A stretch of DNA of 5,147 bases, taken from Candidatus Cloacimonadota bacterium (lineage in GTDB: Bacteria; Cloacimonadota; Cloacimonadia; Cloacimonadales; Cloacimonadaceae). Below the pieces are notes generated by a model. It worked only from the letters and a program-made list of their open reading frames with translations, had not been told where the DNA came from and searched no databases. Where the stretch lies: assembly GCA_028681035.1 (NCBI GenBank), contig JAQUJJ010000202.1, positions 1-5,147 of the forward strand, given 5' to 3'. A program made the position numbers and the translations under genes. Below, piece by piece: positions 1 to 5,042 of this stretch (position 1 is its first letter; each line of letters begins with the position of its first letter).

Positions 1-334
1 ATTCTTTCAGTTTTGAGTTAAATGCCTGGATGAAAGCAGTGTCTTGAGTCATGCCAAGGGGGCCATTATAGCCATATGCACCAGAGATATCGAAGTATTC
101 TTGGGGTAAGCTGTAGCCTAAATCGTTAATGCTTCTTTTCAAGTAGGGGTAAAAAAGAAAATTATGCTCATCTTGATATGCCCAGAAGCACTGAGCTTCT
201 GCTTGTTCTACTTCGCTATAAGAATCGTAATAAGCTTTTGAGAAAAATGGTGATTTGCTCTGTGCAGGCAATAAATCAAACAAAGCATCCCAATTATTCG
301 CTTGATTTAGGTTGTCAATTCCAGATTGTATCAT
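1..334 (-). CDS. FemAB/GNAT-like acyl- or aminoacyltransferase, N-terminal part (cut by window edge)
   Basis: I translated this region by hand from an ATG at 334-332. It gives 111 residues beginning MIQSGIDNLNQANNWDALFD and staying open to base 1, so the C-terminus is missing. About residues 81-93 read YFDISGAYGYNGP, the kind of 'D-x-(T/S)-x-x-YGYxGPL' segment I associate with FemAB-like proteins (double-GNAT-fold aminoacyl/acyltransferases acting on cell-wall or sugar substrates in the cytoplasm). A preceding stretch (AQCFWAYQDEHNFLFYPYLK) fits the usual N-terminal beta strands of that fold. The start lies 3 bp after the stop codon of the acetyltransferase upstream and has no clear Shine-Dalgarno sequence, so translation probably depends on coupling. 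In this operon it may decorate a surface-sugar precursor, but the substrate cannot be read from the fragment. The family call is tentative because the catalytic half is absent. Confidence 0.6.
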   Translation of the reverse strand, partial: MIQSGIDNLNQANNWDALFDLLPAQSKSPFFSKAYYDSYSEVEQAEAQCFWAYQDEHNFLFYPYLKRSINDLGYSLPQEYFDISGAYGYNGPLGMTQDTAFIQAFNSKLKE

Positions 335-337
335 TGC

Positions 338-886
338 TTAGATATCATACTCAGCGATCAGCTCTTCAAATTCTTCTCTTAATATGGAAAGGACCACATA
401 GTTCTTGAACCCTCCATTAACATAAGAGGCTCTGCGCAGTATTCCTTCTTTTTTATAATTACATTTCTCATGCATTTTTAAAGAACCTATGTTATCTTCA
501 TGTGTATGTGCCCAGATCCGCTCCAGACCCTTATCATGAAATGCGTGTTTGAGAATTAGTACTCTGGCATCAGTCGCATACCCCTTACCCCACTGTTCTT
601 TAGCTCCTATGAATATAGGACAATGCCCAGAGCGATTGAGGCGATCTATGCTGTTAAGAAAAGCACAACCGATAAATTCATTTGTTTCCTTCAGGCAAAT
701 GGCACAACTAACATTCTCTTTATCGAATATCTTCTCTTCAATCCATCTTTTTTCATTCAATGTAGATGTAAACAAACGCGTTCCGCTGAAATAATGCCCA
801 ATTTCTTCATCGTTACGCCATTTGTGTAATTTTGAATAATCTTCAGGCTCCAAGGCTCGTAGATATACTCTTATCTTTTTTTTCAT
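338..886 (-). CDS. GNAT-family N-acetyltransferase, possible sugar-nucleotide N-acetyltransferase (LegH/PseH-like)
   Basis: This 182-residue protein has the length and layout of a RimJ/RimL-type GNAT domain. The N-terminal strand and helix read RVYLRALEPEDYSKLHKWRN. Residues 98-103 (QWGKGYA region) form the Q/R-x-x-G-x-G/A acetyl-CoA pyrophosphate-binding loop, and residues 121-147 (LERIWAHTHEDN..S..MHEKCNYKKEG) form the usual 'N-x-x-S-x-x-x-x-E-K-x-G/N-F/Y' C-terminal motif. It starts 3 bp after the aminotransferase stop. A GAGG Shine-Dalgarno (893-896) sits 6 nt before the ATG and touches that stop, implying translational coupling. Lying directly after a LegC-type aminotransferase, it is well placed to acylate the new C4 amino group of a UDP-4-amino-sugar, as LegH or PseH do. 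That role is inferred from context only; protein or ribosomal N-acetylation is the alternative. There is no signal peptide, so it should be cytoplasmic. A run of eight A residues follows the ATG closely. Confidence 0.8.
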   Translation of the reverse strand: MKKKIRVYLRALEPEDYSKLHKWRNDEEIGHYFSGTRLFTSTLNEKRWIEEKIFDKENVSCAICLKETNEFIGCAFLNSIDRLNRSGHCPIFIGAKEQWGKGYATDARVLILKHAFHDKGLERIWAHTHEDNIGSLKMHEKCNYKKEGILRRASYVNGGFKNYVVLSILREEFEELIAEYDI

Positions 887-889
887 TCT

Positions 890-2131
890 TTACCTCACTG
901 AACTCGGTATATTCACCAGCCTATCCGCAATCTCCTGTGATACGATCAGATCCGAAGAGATTGAATCTTTGAACATCTTAAGCTCATTCATCAGAATCCA
1001 GGCAGGACGGGTCATAACTTTATTCTCATTAGTCTGCTTTAGAAAACTCTCCCTCTCTTCCAGGCTACTAAGCAAAATCACATTTAGCCAATAGTTGGAA
1101 ATTGAGTCTTGAGGCTCTGGCACATAATCGATCCCATCCATTGCTCCAAAGAAGTCCTGATAAGCCCTGGCAGTGGATCGCTTGTTTTCCAGTATTTCCG
1201 GCAGCTTTTCCATTTGGGCACAGCCTATGGCTGCATTTACATTAGGTAGCCTGTAATTGAAACCCACCATGTCATGCTCAAACTTCCAGGGATGTGGTAC
1301 TTTGGCAGTGGTGGTAATGTGCTTTGCCAGCTTACCCAGCTCATCATCGTTGGTGAGGATCATTCCTCCTCCGCCGGTAGTAATAGTCTTATTGCCGTTG
1401 AAACTAAGAACTCCCAGCTTACCGAAAGTGCCGGTATGCTGACCTTTGTAATAGCTTCCAATTGACTCAGCAGAGTCTTCCACCACTGGAATATGGTAGC
1501 GGGTACAAATTTCCACGATACGGTCTATCTCACAGGGATGTCCAAAAGTATGCATGGGCACACAGGCGGAGATTCGTTTTCCTGTTGCTTTGTGTATTGA
1601 TATGGGTTGAGCGCTTCGCTGTTGAGAGGGTTTAGAGGGTTGAGAAAGTTGCGCTGATTGCAAACCCTCTAAACTATCTAAACCTTCTCGACCCTCTAAA
1701 CCCATAAAAGCCTCTTCCACATTTTCCTTGAGCCAAGCTTCCAGAGAGTCCGGAGACATTCCCAAGGTATCTCTATCGATATCAACAAATGCTGACTCCG
1801 CTCCACAGTAGGAGATGGCATTACAGGTGGCGATGAAAGTGAGTGGCTGAGTTATTACCAGATCTCCATATCCCACACCAGCCAGCTTGAGTGCAGCATG
1901 TAGAGCAGCGGTTCCGTTGACAGTAGCAATGGCATATTTGGCGCTAGTGAAGTCTCGGATCATCTCCTCAAATTTGTCTACATACTTGCCCACCGAGGAC
2001 ACAAAAGTGCTATCTATGCAATCGGCAAGATACTTTTTTTCGTTGCCAGGGAAATAGGGCTCGTGCAAGGGAATGAAGCCGTGGTTTGGATATAAACTAC
2101 GGATGAAGTCGATTACTGGTTGGTATTGCAT
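890..2131 (-). CDS. legC: LegC-type PLP-dependent aminotransferase (UDP-4-keto-6-deoxy-sugar 4-transaminase) with a repeat-derived in-frame insert
   Basis: This 413-residue protein belongs to the DegT/DnrJ/EryC1/StrS family of sugar aminotransferases. It would transfer an amino group to C4 of a UDP-4-keto-6-deoxy-N-acetylhexosamine in the cytoplasm, a step toward legionaminic-type nonulosonic acids. Visible hallmarks are the N-terminal FIPLHEP..PGNEKKYLADCIDSTFVSSVGKYVD (about 19-52), typical as I recall of the LegC subgroup; TVNGTAALHAAL (70-81), which binds PLP phosphate; VVEDSAESIGS (216-226) with PLP-binding Asp219; and SFNGNKTITTGGGG (243-256) with Lys248 as the predicted Schiff-base lysine. 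NYRLPNVNAAIGCAQ (292-306) and the C-terminal RLVNIPSS also match. Residues about 143-171 do not fit the family: they are low complexity (GLEGREGLDSLEGL, then LSQPSKPSQQ) and are encoded by an inverted repeat. The family resumes at about TGKRI (183-187). The frame is intact and all catalytic motifs are present, so I treat the gene as functional. The ATG has a strong AGGTGGA site just upstream. Confidence 0.9.
   Translation of the reverse strand: MQYQPVIDFIRSLYPNHGFIPLHEPYFPGNEKKYLADCIDSTFVSSVGKYVDKFEEMIRDFTSAKYAIATVNGTAALHAALKLAGVGYGDLVITQPLTFIATCNAISYCGAESAFVDIDRDTLGMSPDSLEAWLKENVEEAFMGLEGREGLDSLEGLQSAQLSQPSKPSQQRSAQPISIHKATGKRISACVPMHTFGHPCEIDRIVEICTRYHIPVVEDSAESIGSYYKGQHTGTFGKLGVLSFNGNKTITTGGGGMILTNDDELGKLAKHITTTAKVPHPWKFEHDMVGFNYRLPNVNAAIGCAQMEKLPEILENKRSTARAYQDFFGAMDGIDYVPEPQDSISNYWLNVILLSSLEERESFLKQTNENKVMTRPAWILMNELKMFKDSISSDLIVSQEIADRLVNIPSSVR
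891..897 (-). promoter_or_regulatory. Shine-Dalgarno of the GNAT gene, overlapping the legC stop
   Basis: On the minus strand the bases read GTGAGGTAA. GAGG (893-896) is the ribosome-binding site of the downstream ATG at 886, and TAA (892-890) is the stop of the aminotransferase. Termination of one gene places ribosomes on the start of the next. Confidence 0.6.
1621..1703. repeat. Palindromic (inverted) copy of the CCCTCTAAAC repeat inside legC
   Basis: The arm at 1628-1650 and the reverse complement of 1681-1703 agree at 21 of 23 positions; the shared core is GGGTTTAGAGGGT then GAGAA. The arms enclose a 30-base centre that holds a further repeat unit (CAAACCCTCTAAAC, 1661-1674). In the mRNA this gives a stem with one C-A mismatch and one G-U pair. 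The length keeps the legC frame open: one arm is translated as GLEGREGLDSLEGL and the complementary arm as LSQPSKPSQQ, adding roughly 30 residues. The outer limits are uncertain because the units are degenerate; GGGTTGAGCGC at 1604-1614 may be an outlying unit. The same units flank the four-helix-bundle gene and precede the FAD oxidoreductase. Confidence 0.85.
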
Positions 2132-2137
2132 GTTTTG

Positions 2138-2144
2138 TCCACCT
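2138..2144 (-). promoter_or_regulatory. Shine-Dalgarno of legC, overlapping the stop of the four-helix-bundle gene
   Basis: The minus strand reads TAGGTGGACAAAACATG. AGGTGGA is 6 nt from the legC ATG (2131) and shares its first AG with the TAG stop of the upstream ORF. The arrangement supports the chosen legC start and coupled translation. Confidence 0.7.
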
Positions 2145-2559
2145 ATTTATTTTTATTTAGGTTGAGAGAGTCGAGAGGGTTAGAAGGTTGAGGGGGTTGG
2201 TTTATGGCTGCATTCCTCAGCTTGGTAAGTTGATACGCGATCATATCTATAGACTCTCTTGCGTCATTGTAGCCACTCTCGGCTATATAGTTCAGGTCCC
2301 TGCATAAAATGAGTTGGCAGAGTACCTCCATCAGGCTGGCATAGGCAATTTGATAAAAGTGGGCTTGGTCTTTATAACCTTTTCGTGATGCGCCCTCAGC
2401 TATATTTGAACTAACCGAAACTGCTGCCCGTTGGATTTGACTAATAAGCCCAAATTTCTCTTCAGCTGGCAAGCCCTTTGTCAGACAATAGATTTTCTGA
2501 ACCAACTTTCTCGCATTTTGCCATACAACAAGCTTTTCAAACCCGTATTCTCTGATCAC
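2143..2559 (-). CDS. Free-standing four-helix-bundle protein (23S rRNA intervening-sequence / S23, Avd-like family)
   Basis: This 138-residue protein matches the family of small four-helix-bundle proteins first known from ORFs inside 23S rRNA intervening sequences, related to the Avd accessory protein of diversity-generating retroelements. Signature stretches are YGFEKLVVWQNARKLVQKIY (5-24), EEKFGLISQIQRAAVSVSSN (33-52) followed by IAEGASR (53-59), and HFYQIAYASLMEVLCQLILC (67-86). The family forms a basic pentameric barrel thought to bind nucleic acid; no enzyme activity is known to me. The start is GTG at 2559-2557, supported by GGGGAGG 5 nt upstream and by family alignment at the N-terminus. 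Residues 120-134 (NQPPQPSNPLDSLNL) are encoded by a repeat array and are probably not part of the fold. The gene lies 46 bp after the SDR gene and 11 bp before legC, inside an otherwise metabolic operon, and is bracketed by oppositely oriented repeat arrays. Its job here is unknown; an element-borne origin is likely. Confidence 0.9.
   Translation of the reverse strand: MIREYGFEKLVVWQNARKLVQKIYCLTKGLPAEEKFGLISQIQRAAVSVSSNIAEGASRKGYKDQAHFYQIAYASLMEVLCQLILCRDLNYIAESGYNDARESIDMIAYQLTKLRNAAINQPPQPSNPLDSLNLNKNK
2160..2200. repeat. Repeat array, downstream arm, forming the 3' end of the four-helix-bundle ORF
   Basis: The plus strand is purine-rich (GGTTGAGAGAGTCGAGAGGG, then TTAGAAGGTTGAGGGGGTTGG). 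It is the opposite orientation of the array at 2568-2604: GAGAGGGTTAGAAGGTTG here aligns, with one gap and few changes, to the reverse complement GAGAGGGTTTAGAGGGTTG there. The array is read through by the ORF as its last proline/serine/asparagine-rich residues. Confidence 0.8.
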
Positions 2560-2564
2560 AACTG

Positions 2565-2571
2565 CCTCCCC
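2565..2571 (-). promoter_or_regulatory. Shine-Dalgarno of the four-helix-bundle gene (decides the GTG start)
   Basis: On the minus strand GGGGAGG lies 5 nt before the GTG at 2559. It is the only good ribosome-binding site nearby and supports a GTG start over internal codons. Its first Gs are also the last G run of the predicted quadruplex, so folding would compete with ribosome binding. Confidence 0.6.
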
Positions 2572-2604
2572 AACCCTCTAAACCCTCTCAACCCCCTAAA
2601 CCTC
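2568..2604. repeat. Repeat array, upstream arm, between the SDR gene and the four-helix-bundle gene; G-quadruplex motif on the minus strand
   Basis: The plus strand reads CCCCAACCCTCTAAACCCTC followed by TCAACCCCCTAAACCTC, a chain of 9-10-bp units. It begins right after the SDR stop codon (2606-2608) and runs up to the Shine-Dalgarno of the next gene, so it fills the whole intergenic space. On the transcribed-sense (minus) strand the G runs at 2596-2592, 2585-2583, 2576-2574 and 2571-2568 are separated by loops of 6, 6 and 2 nt. This satisfies the usual G3+N1-7 quadruplex rule. Confidence 0.85.
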
Positions 2605-2605
2605 T

Positions 2606-3577
2606 TTAAATATTCTTATACTTAGCATTATCAGGATCAGAAATCACGCCATCCCTCAAGATTTGCATGATTTCTTTCATTCCATCCGGAACTGTTTTCG
2701 TGATCTTGAATCCCAGAGTTTTGCTAATTTTTTCGAAGGCCACACGATAGTCTCGGGGATCCTCGTTTTTCTGGACATACTTTACTACCATTTCAGGAAT
2801 TAACTTTTGCAGCTCTTCGGCCAACATTTTCTTTTGGTAGTTTTCGTTTGTATCACCTACGTTAAATACATTCTGCCTGACCTTATCCGGTGCAGCTTCC
2901 AGCACCGCAATGCAGCCTCTGGCCAAATCTTCTACATGGCAATAAGGACGCCAGAATTGCTCACCAAAAATGACCAATTCTCGACCTAAGGTTACCTCGC
3001 GGGTAAATTCGTTTACCGTGAGATCAAAACGCATTCTTGGCGAGAGACCGTACACTGTGGAAAAGCGTAAGGCGGTTGGGCTAAAATCATCGCGGAAAGA
3101 ACCATTTAAGAGCTTTTTTTCAAACTTCACTTTTAGTTCTGCGTATAGGGAAACGGGATTTAAGGGAGATTCTTCCGTGATTAGTTCATCACCCTCCATC
3201 TTGCCATAGTTACTACAGGTAGAGGCAAATATAAAGCGCTTAACACTTTTTTCCTGGTGAGCTGCCTCAAGCAATGCTGCAGAACCCTGCCAATTTATGG
3301 ATTCAGCCAATTCCGGCTGTTTGGCACAAGCGGGATCTCCCACAATAGCTGCCAGATGAACTATGGCATCCACTTTCTTAAGCAGAGGTTTAATATCATC
3401 GATATCGCGCACATCTGCTTTAACAAAGCTAAACCGGGGGTGATTGTAAAAGCCGATAATAGAATCTCCTCCAAACATGAGGCAATCTACACCCAGAACC
3501 TCGTGTCCTTGATTCAATAGTTGATTAACCAAAACCGAGCCGATGTAACCGGCAGCACCTGTAACCATAACTTTCAT
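2606..3577 (-). CDS. NAD-dependent epimerase/dehydratase, extended SDR family (nucleotide-sugar modifying)
   Basis: This 323-residue protein is an extended short-chain dehydrogenase acting on nucleotide sugars in the cytoplasm. It begins with the NAD-binding Rossmann motif TGAAGYIGS (GxxGxxG at G7, G10, G13), with acidic Asp31 after strand 2 (GVD) favouring NAD over NADP. KADVRD (53-58) and VHLAAIVGDPAC (73-84) are typical family strands. The catalytic set is Ser/Thr in FASTCSNYG (117-125) and YAELK, that is Tyr145-x-x-x-Lys149. RFSTVYGLSPRMRFD (171-185) and RPYCHVEDLARG (210-221) belong to the substrate domain. Length is normal for the family. The exact sugar cannot be read from the sequence. 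It does not look like the LegB 4,6-dehydratase subgroup, so a 4- or 5-epimerase or a reductase step is equally possible. AAGGAG 7 nt before the ATG makes the start firm. It is probably the first gene of the operon running to the window's left edge. Confidence 0.88.
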   Translation of the reverse strand: MKVMVTGAAGYIGSVLVNQLLNQGHEVLGVDCLMFGGDSIIGFYNHPRFSFVKADVRDIDDIKPLLKKVDAIVHLAAIVGDPACAKQPELAESINWQGSAALLEAAHQEKSVKRFIFASTCSNYGKMEGDELITEESPLNPVSLYAELKVKFEKKLLNGSFRDDFSPTALRFSTVYGLSPRMRFDLTVNEFTREVTLGRELVIFGEQFWRPYCHVEDLARGCIAVLEAAPDKVRQNVFNVGDTNENYQKKMLAEELQKLIPEMVVKYVQKNEDPRDYRVAFEKISKTLGFKITKTVPDGMKEIMQILRDGVISDPDNAKYKNI

Positions 3578-3583
3578 TTGTAT

Positions 3584-3589
3584 CTCCTT
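3584..3589 (-). promoter_or_regulatory. Strong Shine-Dalgarno (AAGGAG) of the SDR gene
   Basis: AAGGAG on the minus strand ends 6 to 7 nt before the ATG at 3577. It is the most canonical ribosome-binding site in the window, consistent with an operon-leading gene. Confidence 0.7.
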
Positions 3590-3613
3590 AAATTGCTCTA
3601 ATTTTATATTGTT

Positions 3614-3643
3614 TATAGACCAAGCATTCCTTCAAAATATCAA
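3614..3643 (-). promoter_or_regulatory. Weak sigma70-like promoter candidate for the SDR operon
   Basis: On the minus strand TTGATA (3643-3638) is followed after 18 bp by TCTATA (3619-3614), about 35-40 bp before the SDR start codon. The region is AT-rich and this is the first gene after a noncoding gap, so a promoter is expected here. Neither box is a strong match, and TATAAA (3617-3612) is an alternative -10 with a longer spacer. Confidence 0.3.
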
Positions 3644-3665
3644 GACATCATTCTTATAATATTTT

Positions 3666-3680
3666 TAAGATAATATCTTA
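3666..3680. promoter_or_regulatory. Perfect 15-nt palindrome (TAAGATA-A-TATCTTA), possible operator
   Basis: The two 7-nt arms are exact reverse complements around one central A. The site lies about 22 bp upstream of the candidate -35 box of the SDR operon, a plausible place for a dimeric regulator. AT-rich palindromes arise easily by chance, so this is only a candidate. Confidence 0.3.
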
Positions 3681-3810
3681 GGTTTCATCCATCTCTTTGT
3701 GTTTCATTTTTTTAGCTTGGGTGAATAAGACTCATAATCCCGGTTCAATATCTTTCCCTAATGAGTGCTTTAGGTACGCTATTTTAGATAGCAAAAGACA
3801 GCTACACAAA

Positions 3811-3878
3811 GGATTGAGTCCTGTAGGGACGACATATTAGATAGAAGCCCACGACCAGACTGTAATCAGGCTTTCGTG
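3811..3878. repeat. Probable interspersed palindromic repeat segment
   Basis: An imperfect palindrome GTCCTGTAGGGAC (3818-3830) is followed by GACATATTAGATAGAAGCCC. This resembles, from memory, a 'GTCCC-TA-GGGAC + GACATAT..AG' repeat scattered through genomes of Bacteroidota-like and candidate-phylum bacteria; I could not search for it. Further on, AAGCC-CACGA (3845-3854) is complementary to GGCTT-TCGTG (3869-3878) in the order A-B-A'-B', so the two helices cannot be simply nested. Confidence 0.4.
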
Positions 3879-3925
3879 AAAAATGAGGGAATACCTGTTG
3901 ATAGATTCATTGACAAATATCCCTC
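3879..3925 (-). terminator. Terminator-like inverted repeat after the FAD oxidoreductase gene
   Basis: Directly after the TAA stop the minus strand reads GAGGGATA (3925-3918). Its complement TATTCCCTC, with one bulged base, follows after a loop of about 23 nt and runs straight into ATTTTT (3884-3879). The stem plus T run fit an intrinsic terminator, but the loop is long and the stem short, so efficiency is doubtful. It supports separate transcription of the SDR operon. Confidence 0.4.
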
Positions 3926-5035
3926 TTAACAGCATTCATAATTCAGTAATGCTTTCACATATTTTGCAATAGTCAAACTGGCAGTGAGTCCCGGAGATTC
4001 CATCCCGATAAGATTCACAAAACCCGGAAGACCATTTTGAGTTTCTTCCTGAATATGAAAATCACGAAATCCATCGTTTGGACCCTGCAGCTTGGGACGA
4101 ATACCGCAGTCATCCGGCATTAGTTCTGCCTTACTGATATCAAGGTAGTGGCTAATCGATTCATAAAATTCATCAAAATAGCTTTCATCGAAGTGATAGT
4201 CTATGGCGTCCACATAGAAAGCATTGGGACCAAAGCGAACTTCGCCAGCGAGATTGATAGTGAGATGAATCCCTAAGAATATGCCTCTGGGATCTGCAAC
4301 CGGATAGATAAGATGCCGTATGCCTTCCATTTTTGTGCTTTTATAGTACTCGCCCTTGCACCAGTATTGCTTAAGCCCTTTGGCTTGAATATCCATACCT
4401 GCCAAAGCCGCAATCTGATGGGCCCAAAGGCCGGCTGAGTTTATGACCTGCTTGCATTGGTAGCTTTCACCATTGCTGAAATCGATAATATAAGAATCAC
4501 CCTCGCGGTGAATGGCCTGTACTTCATTGCCATATACGATAAAAGATTCCTGATTCTCAATCTTCTCTGCCAGGCTATGCATAAATTCGTGTGTATCAAA
4601 TATGCCCGTACTGGGGATATACAGACCGGCTTTGCATTTTGCCCTGGGTTCCAGAGCCAGCACTTCCTCTTGTTTGAGCATCTTAAAGCCCTTGATGCCA
4701 TTAGCCTTACTACGCATTTTGTAGCCATCCAGAACTTTGATTTCGGCATCATCAGTTGCCACAATGATCTTACCTGTATTCCGGTGTGGAATGGCGTTGT
4801 CTTTCAGGTATTCATAAAGGAGCTCATTACCTGCTACACAGAGTTTAGCTTTTAAGGAACCTGTTTCATAATAATGTCCAGCATGAATCACTTCGCTGTT
4901 TCTGCTGCTGGTATGCTTGCCAAAGCCATTTTCTTTCTCCACCAACACCAAATCCGGATCACTTTTCGAAAGTTCATAGGCGATGGCCAAGCCTATAGCC
5001 CCTGCACCAATCACAACAGTCTTTATCTTTTCCAT
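3926..5035 (-). CDS. lhgO: FAD-dependent oxidoreductase, L-2-hydroxyglutarate dehydrogenase/oxidase (LhgO) type
   Basis: This 369-residue DAO-fold flavoprotein has an N-terminal dinucleotide-binding motif VVIGAGAIGLAIAYELSK (GxGxxG at G10, G12, G15) and Glu33 at the end of strand 2 to hold the FAD ribose. TSSRNSEVIHAGHYY (42-56) is the flavin-binding and substrate-side stretch typical of LhgO/L2HGDH proteins. VINSAGLWAHQIA (197-209) is the second FAD motif, and GIRPKLQGP (311-319) with FVNLIGMESPGLTASLTIA (339-357) is the C-terminal FAD-binding motif. Known members oxidise L-2-hydroxyglutarate to 2-oxoglutarate and pass electrons to quinones or oxygen. Substrate here is not proven, since related proteins act on other 2-hydroxy acids or amino acids. 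The length is slightly shorter than E. coli LhgO as I recall it. The ATG start has an AGAGGG ribosome-binding site supplied by the upstream repeat array. The 67-bp gap after the previous gene is mostly that array. Confidence 0.85.
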   Translation of the reverse strand: MEKIKTVVIGAGAIGLAIAYELSKSDPDLVLVEKENGFGKHTSSRNSEVIHAGHYYETGSLKAKLCVAGNELLYEYLKDNAIPHRNTGKIIVATDDAEIKVLDGYKMRSKANGIKGFKMLKQEEVLALEPRAKCKAGLYIPSTGIFDTHEFMHSLAEKIENQESFIVYGNEVQAIHREGDSYIIDFSNGESYQCKQVINSAGLWAHQIAALAGMDIQAKGLKQYWCKGEYYKSTKMEGIRHLIYPVADPRGIFLGIHLTINLAGEVRFGPNAFYVDAIDYHFDESYFDEFYESISHYLDISKAELMPDDCGIRPKLQGPNDGFRDFHIQEETQNGLPGFVNLIGMESPGLTASLTIAKYVKALLNYECC

Positions 5036-5042
5036 ACTTTAC

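Larger units (their letters stand above)
3578..3925. other. 348-bp noncoding interval between the FAD oxidoreductase and the SDR operon
   Basis: I found no convincing ORF on either strand. From right to left it holds a terminator-like inverted repeat beside the oxidoreductase stop, a segment with interspersed-repeat character (about 3811-3878), a small hairpin GCTAT-TTTAG-ATAGC (3778-3792), the 15-nt palindrome and an AT-rich promoter-like stretch leading to the SDR ribosome-binding site. The CCCTCTAAAC repeat units are absent here. Confidence 0.6.

Noticed and set aside
178..408. Plus-strand 76-codon frame near the left edge
   Set aside because: It crosses the junction of two well-packed minus-strand genes and shows no coding features; the FemAB-like frame on the minus strand is more convincing.
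876..883. Run of eight A residues after the GNAT start codon as a phase-variation switch
   Set aside because: The tract is short for slippage control and other A/T runs of similar length occur in neighbouring genes (for example near 2034 and 3114), so it is ordinary lysine-codon usage.
890..2131. legC as a pseudogene because of the inserted repeat
   Set aside because: The frame stays open through the insert and all PLP-binding and substrate motifs on both sides are intact, including Lys248.
2143..2559. Diversity-generating retroelement based on the Avd-like protein
   Set aside because: No reverse transcriptase, template repeat or variable repeat is present; the arrays are simple low-complexity units.
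2431..2625. Plus-strand frame ending in an LNPLNPLNPLN repeat peptide
   Set aside because: The peptide repeat is just the CCCTCTAAAC array read on the other strand; the rest is antisense to the four-helix-bundle gene.
2970..3520. Plus-strand frames opposite the SDR gene
   Set aside because: They are antisense to a gene with clear catalytic and NAD-binding motifs and show no family features.
4441..4764. 107-codon second minus-strand frame within lhgO
   Set aside because: It is an out-of-frame shadow of lhgO; the lhgO frame carries the FAD motifs across the same bases.
4457..4855. 132-codon open frame on the plus strand
   Set aside because: It lies wholly antisense to the well-supported FAD oxidoreductase, has no ribosome-binding site or recognisable motif, and its translation is typical antisense sequence.
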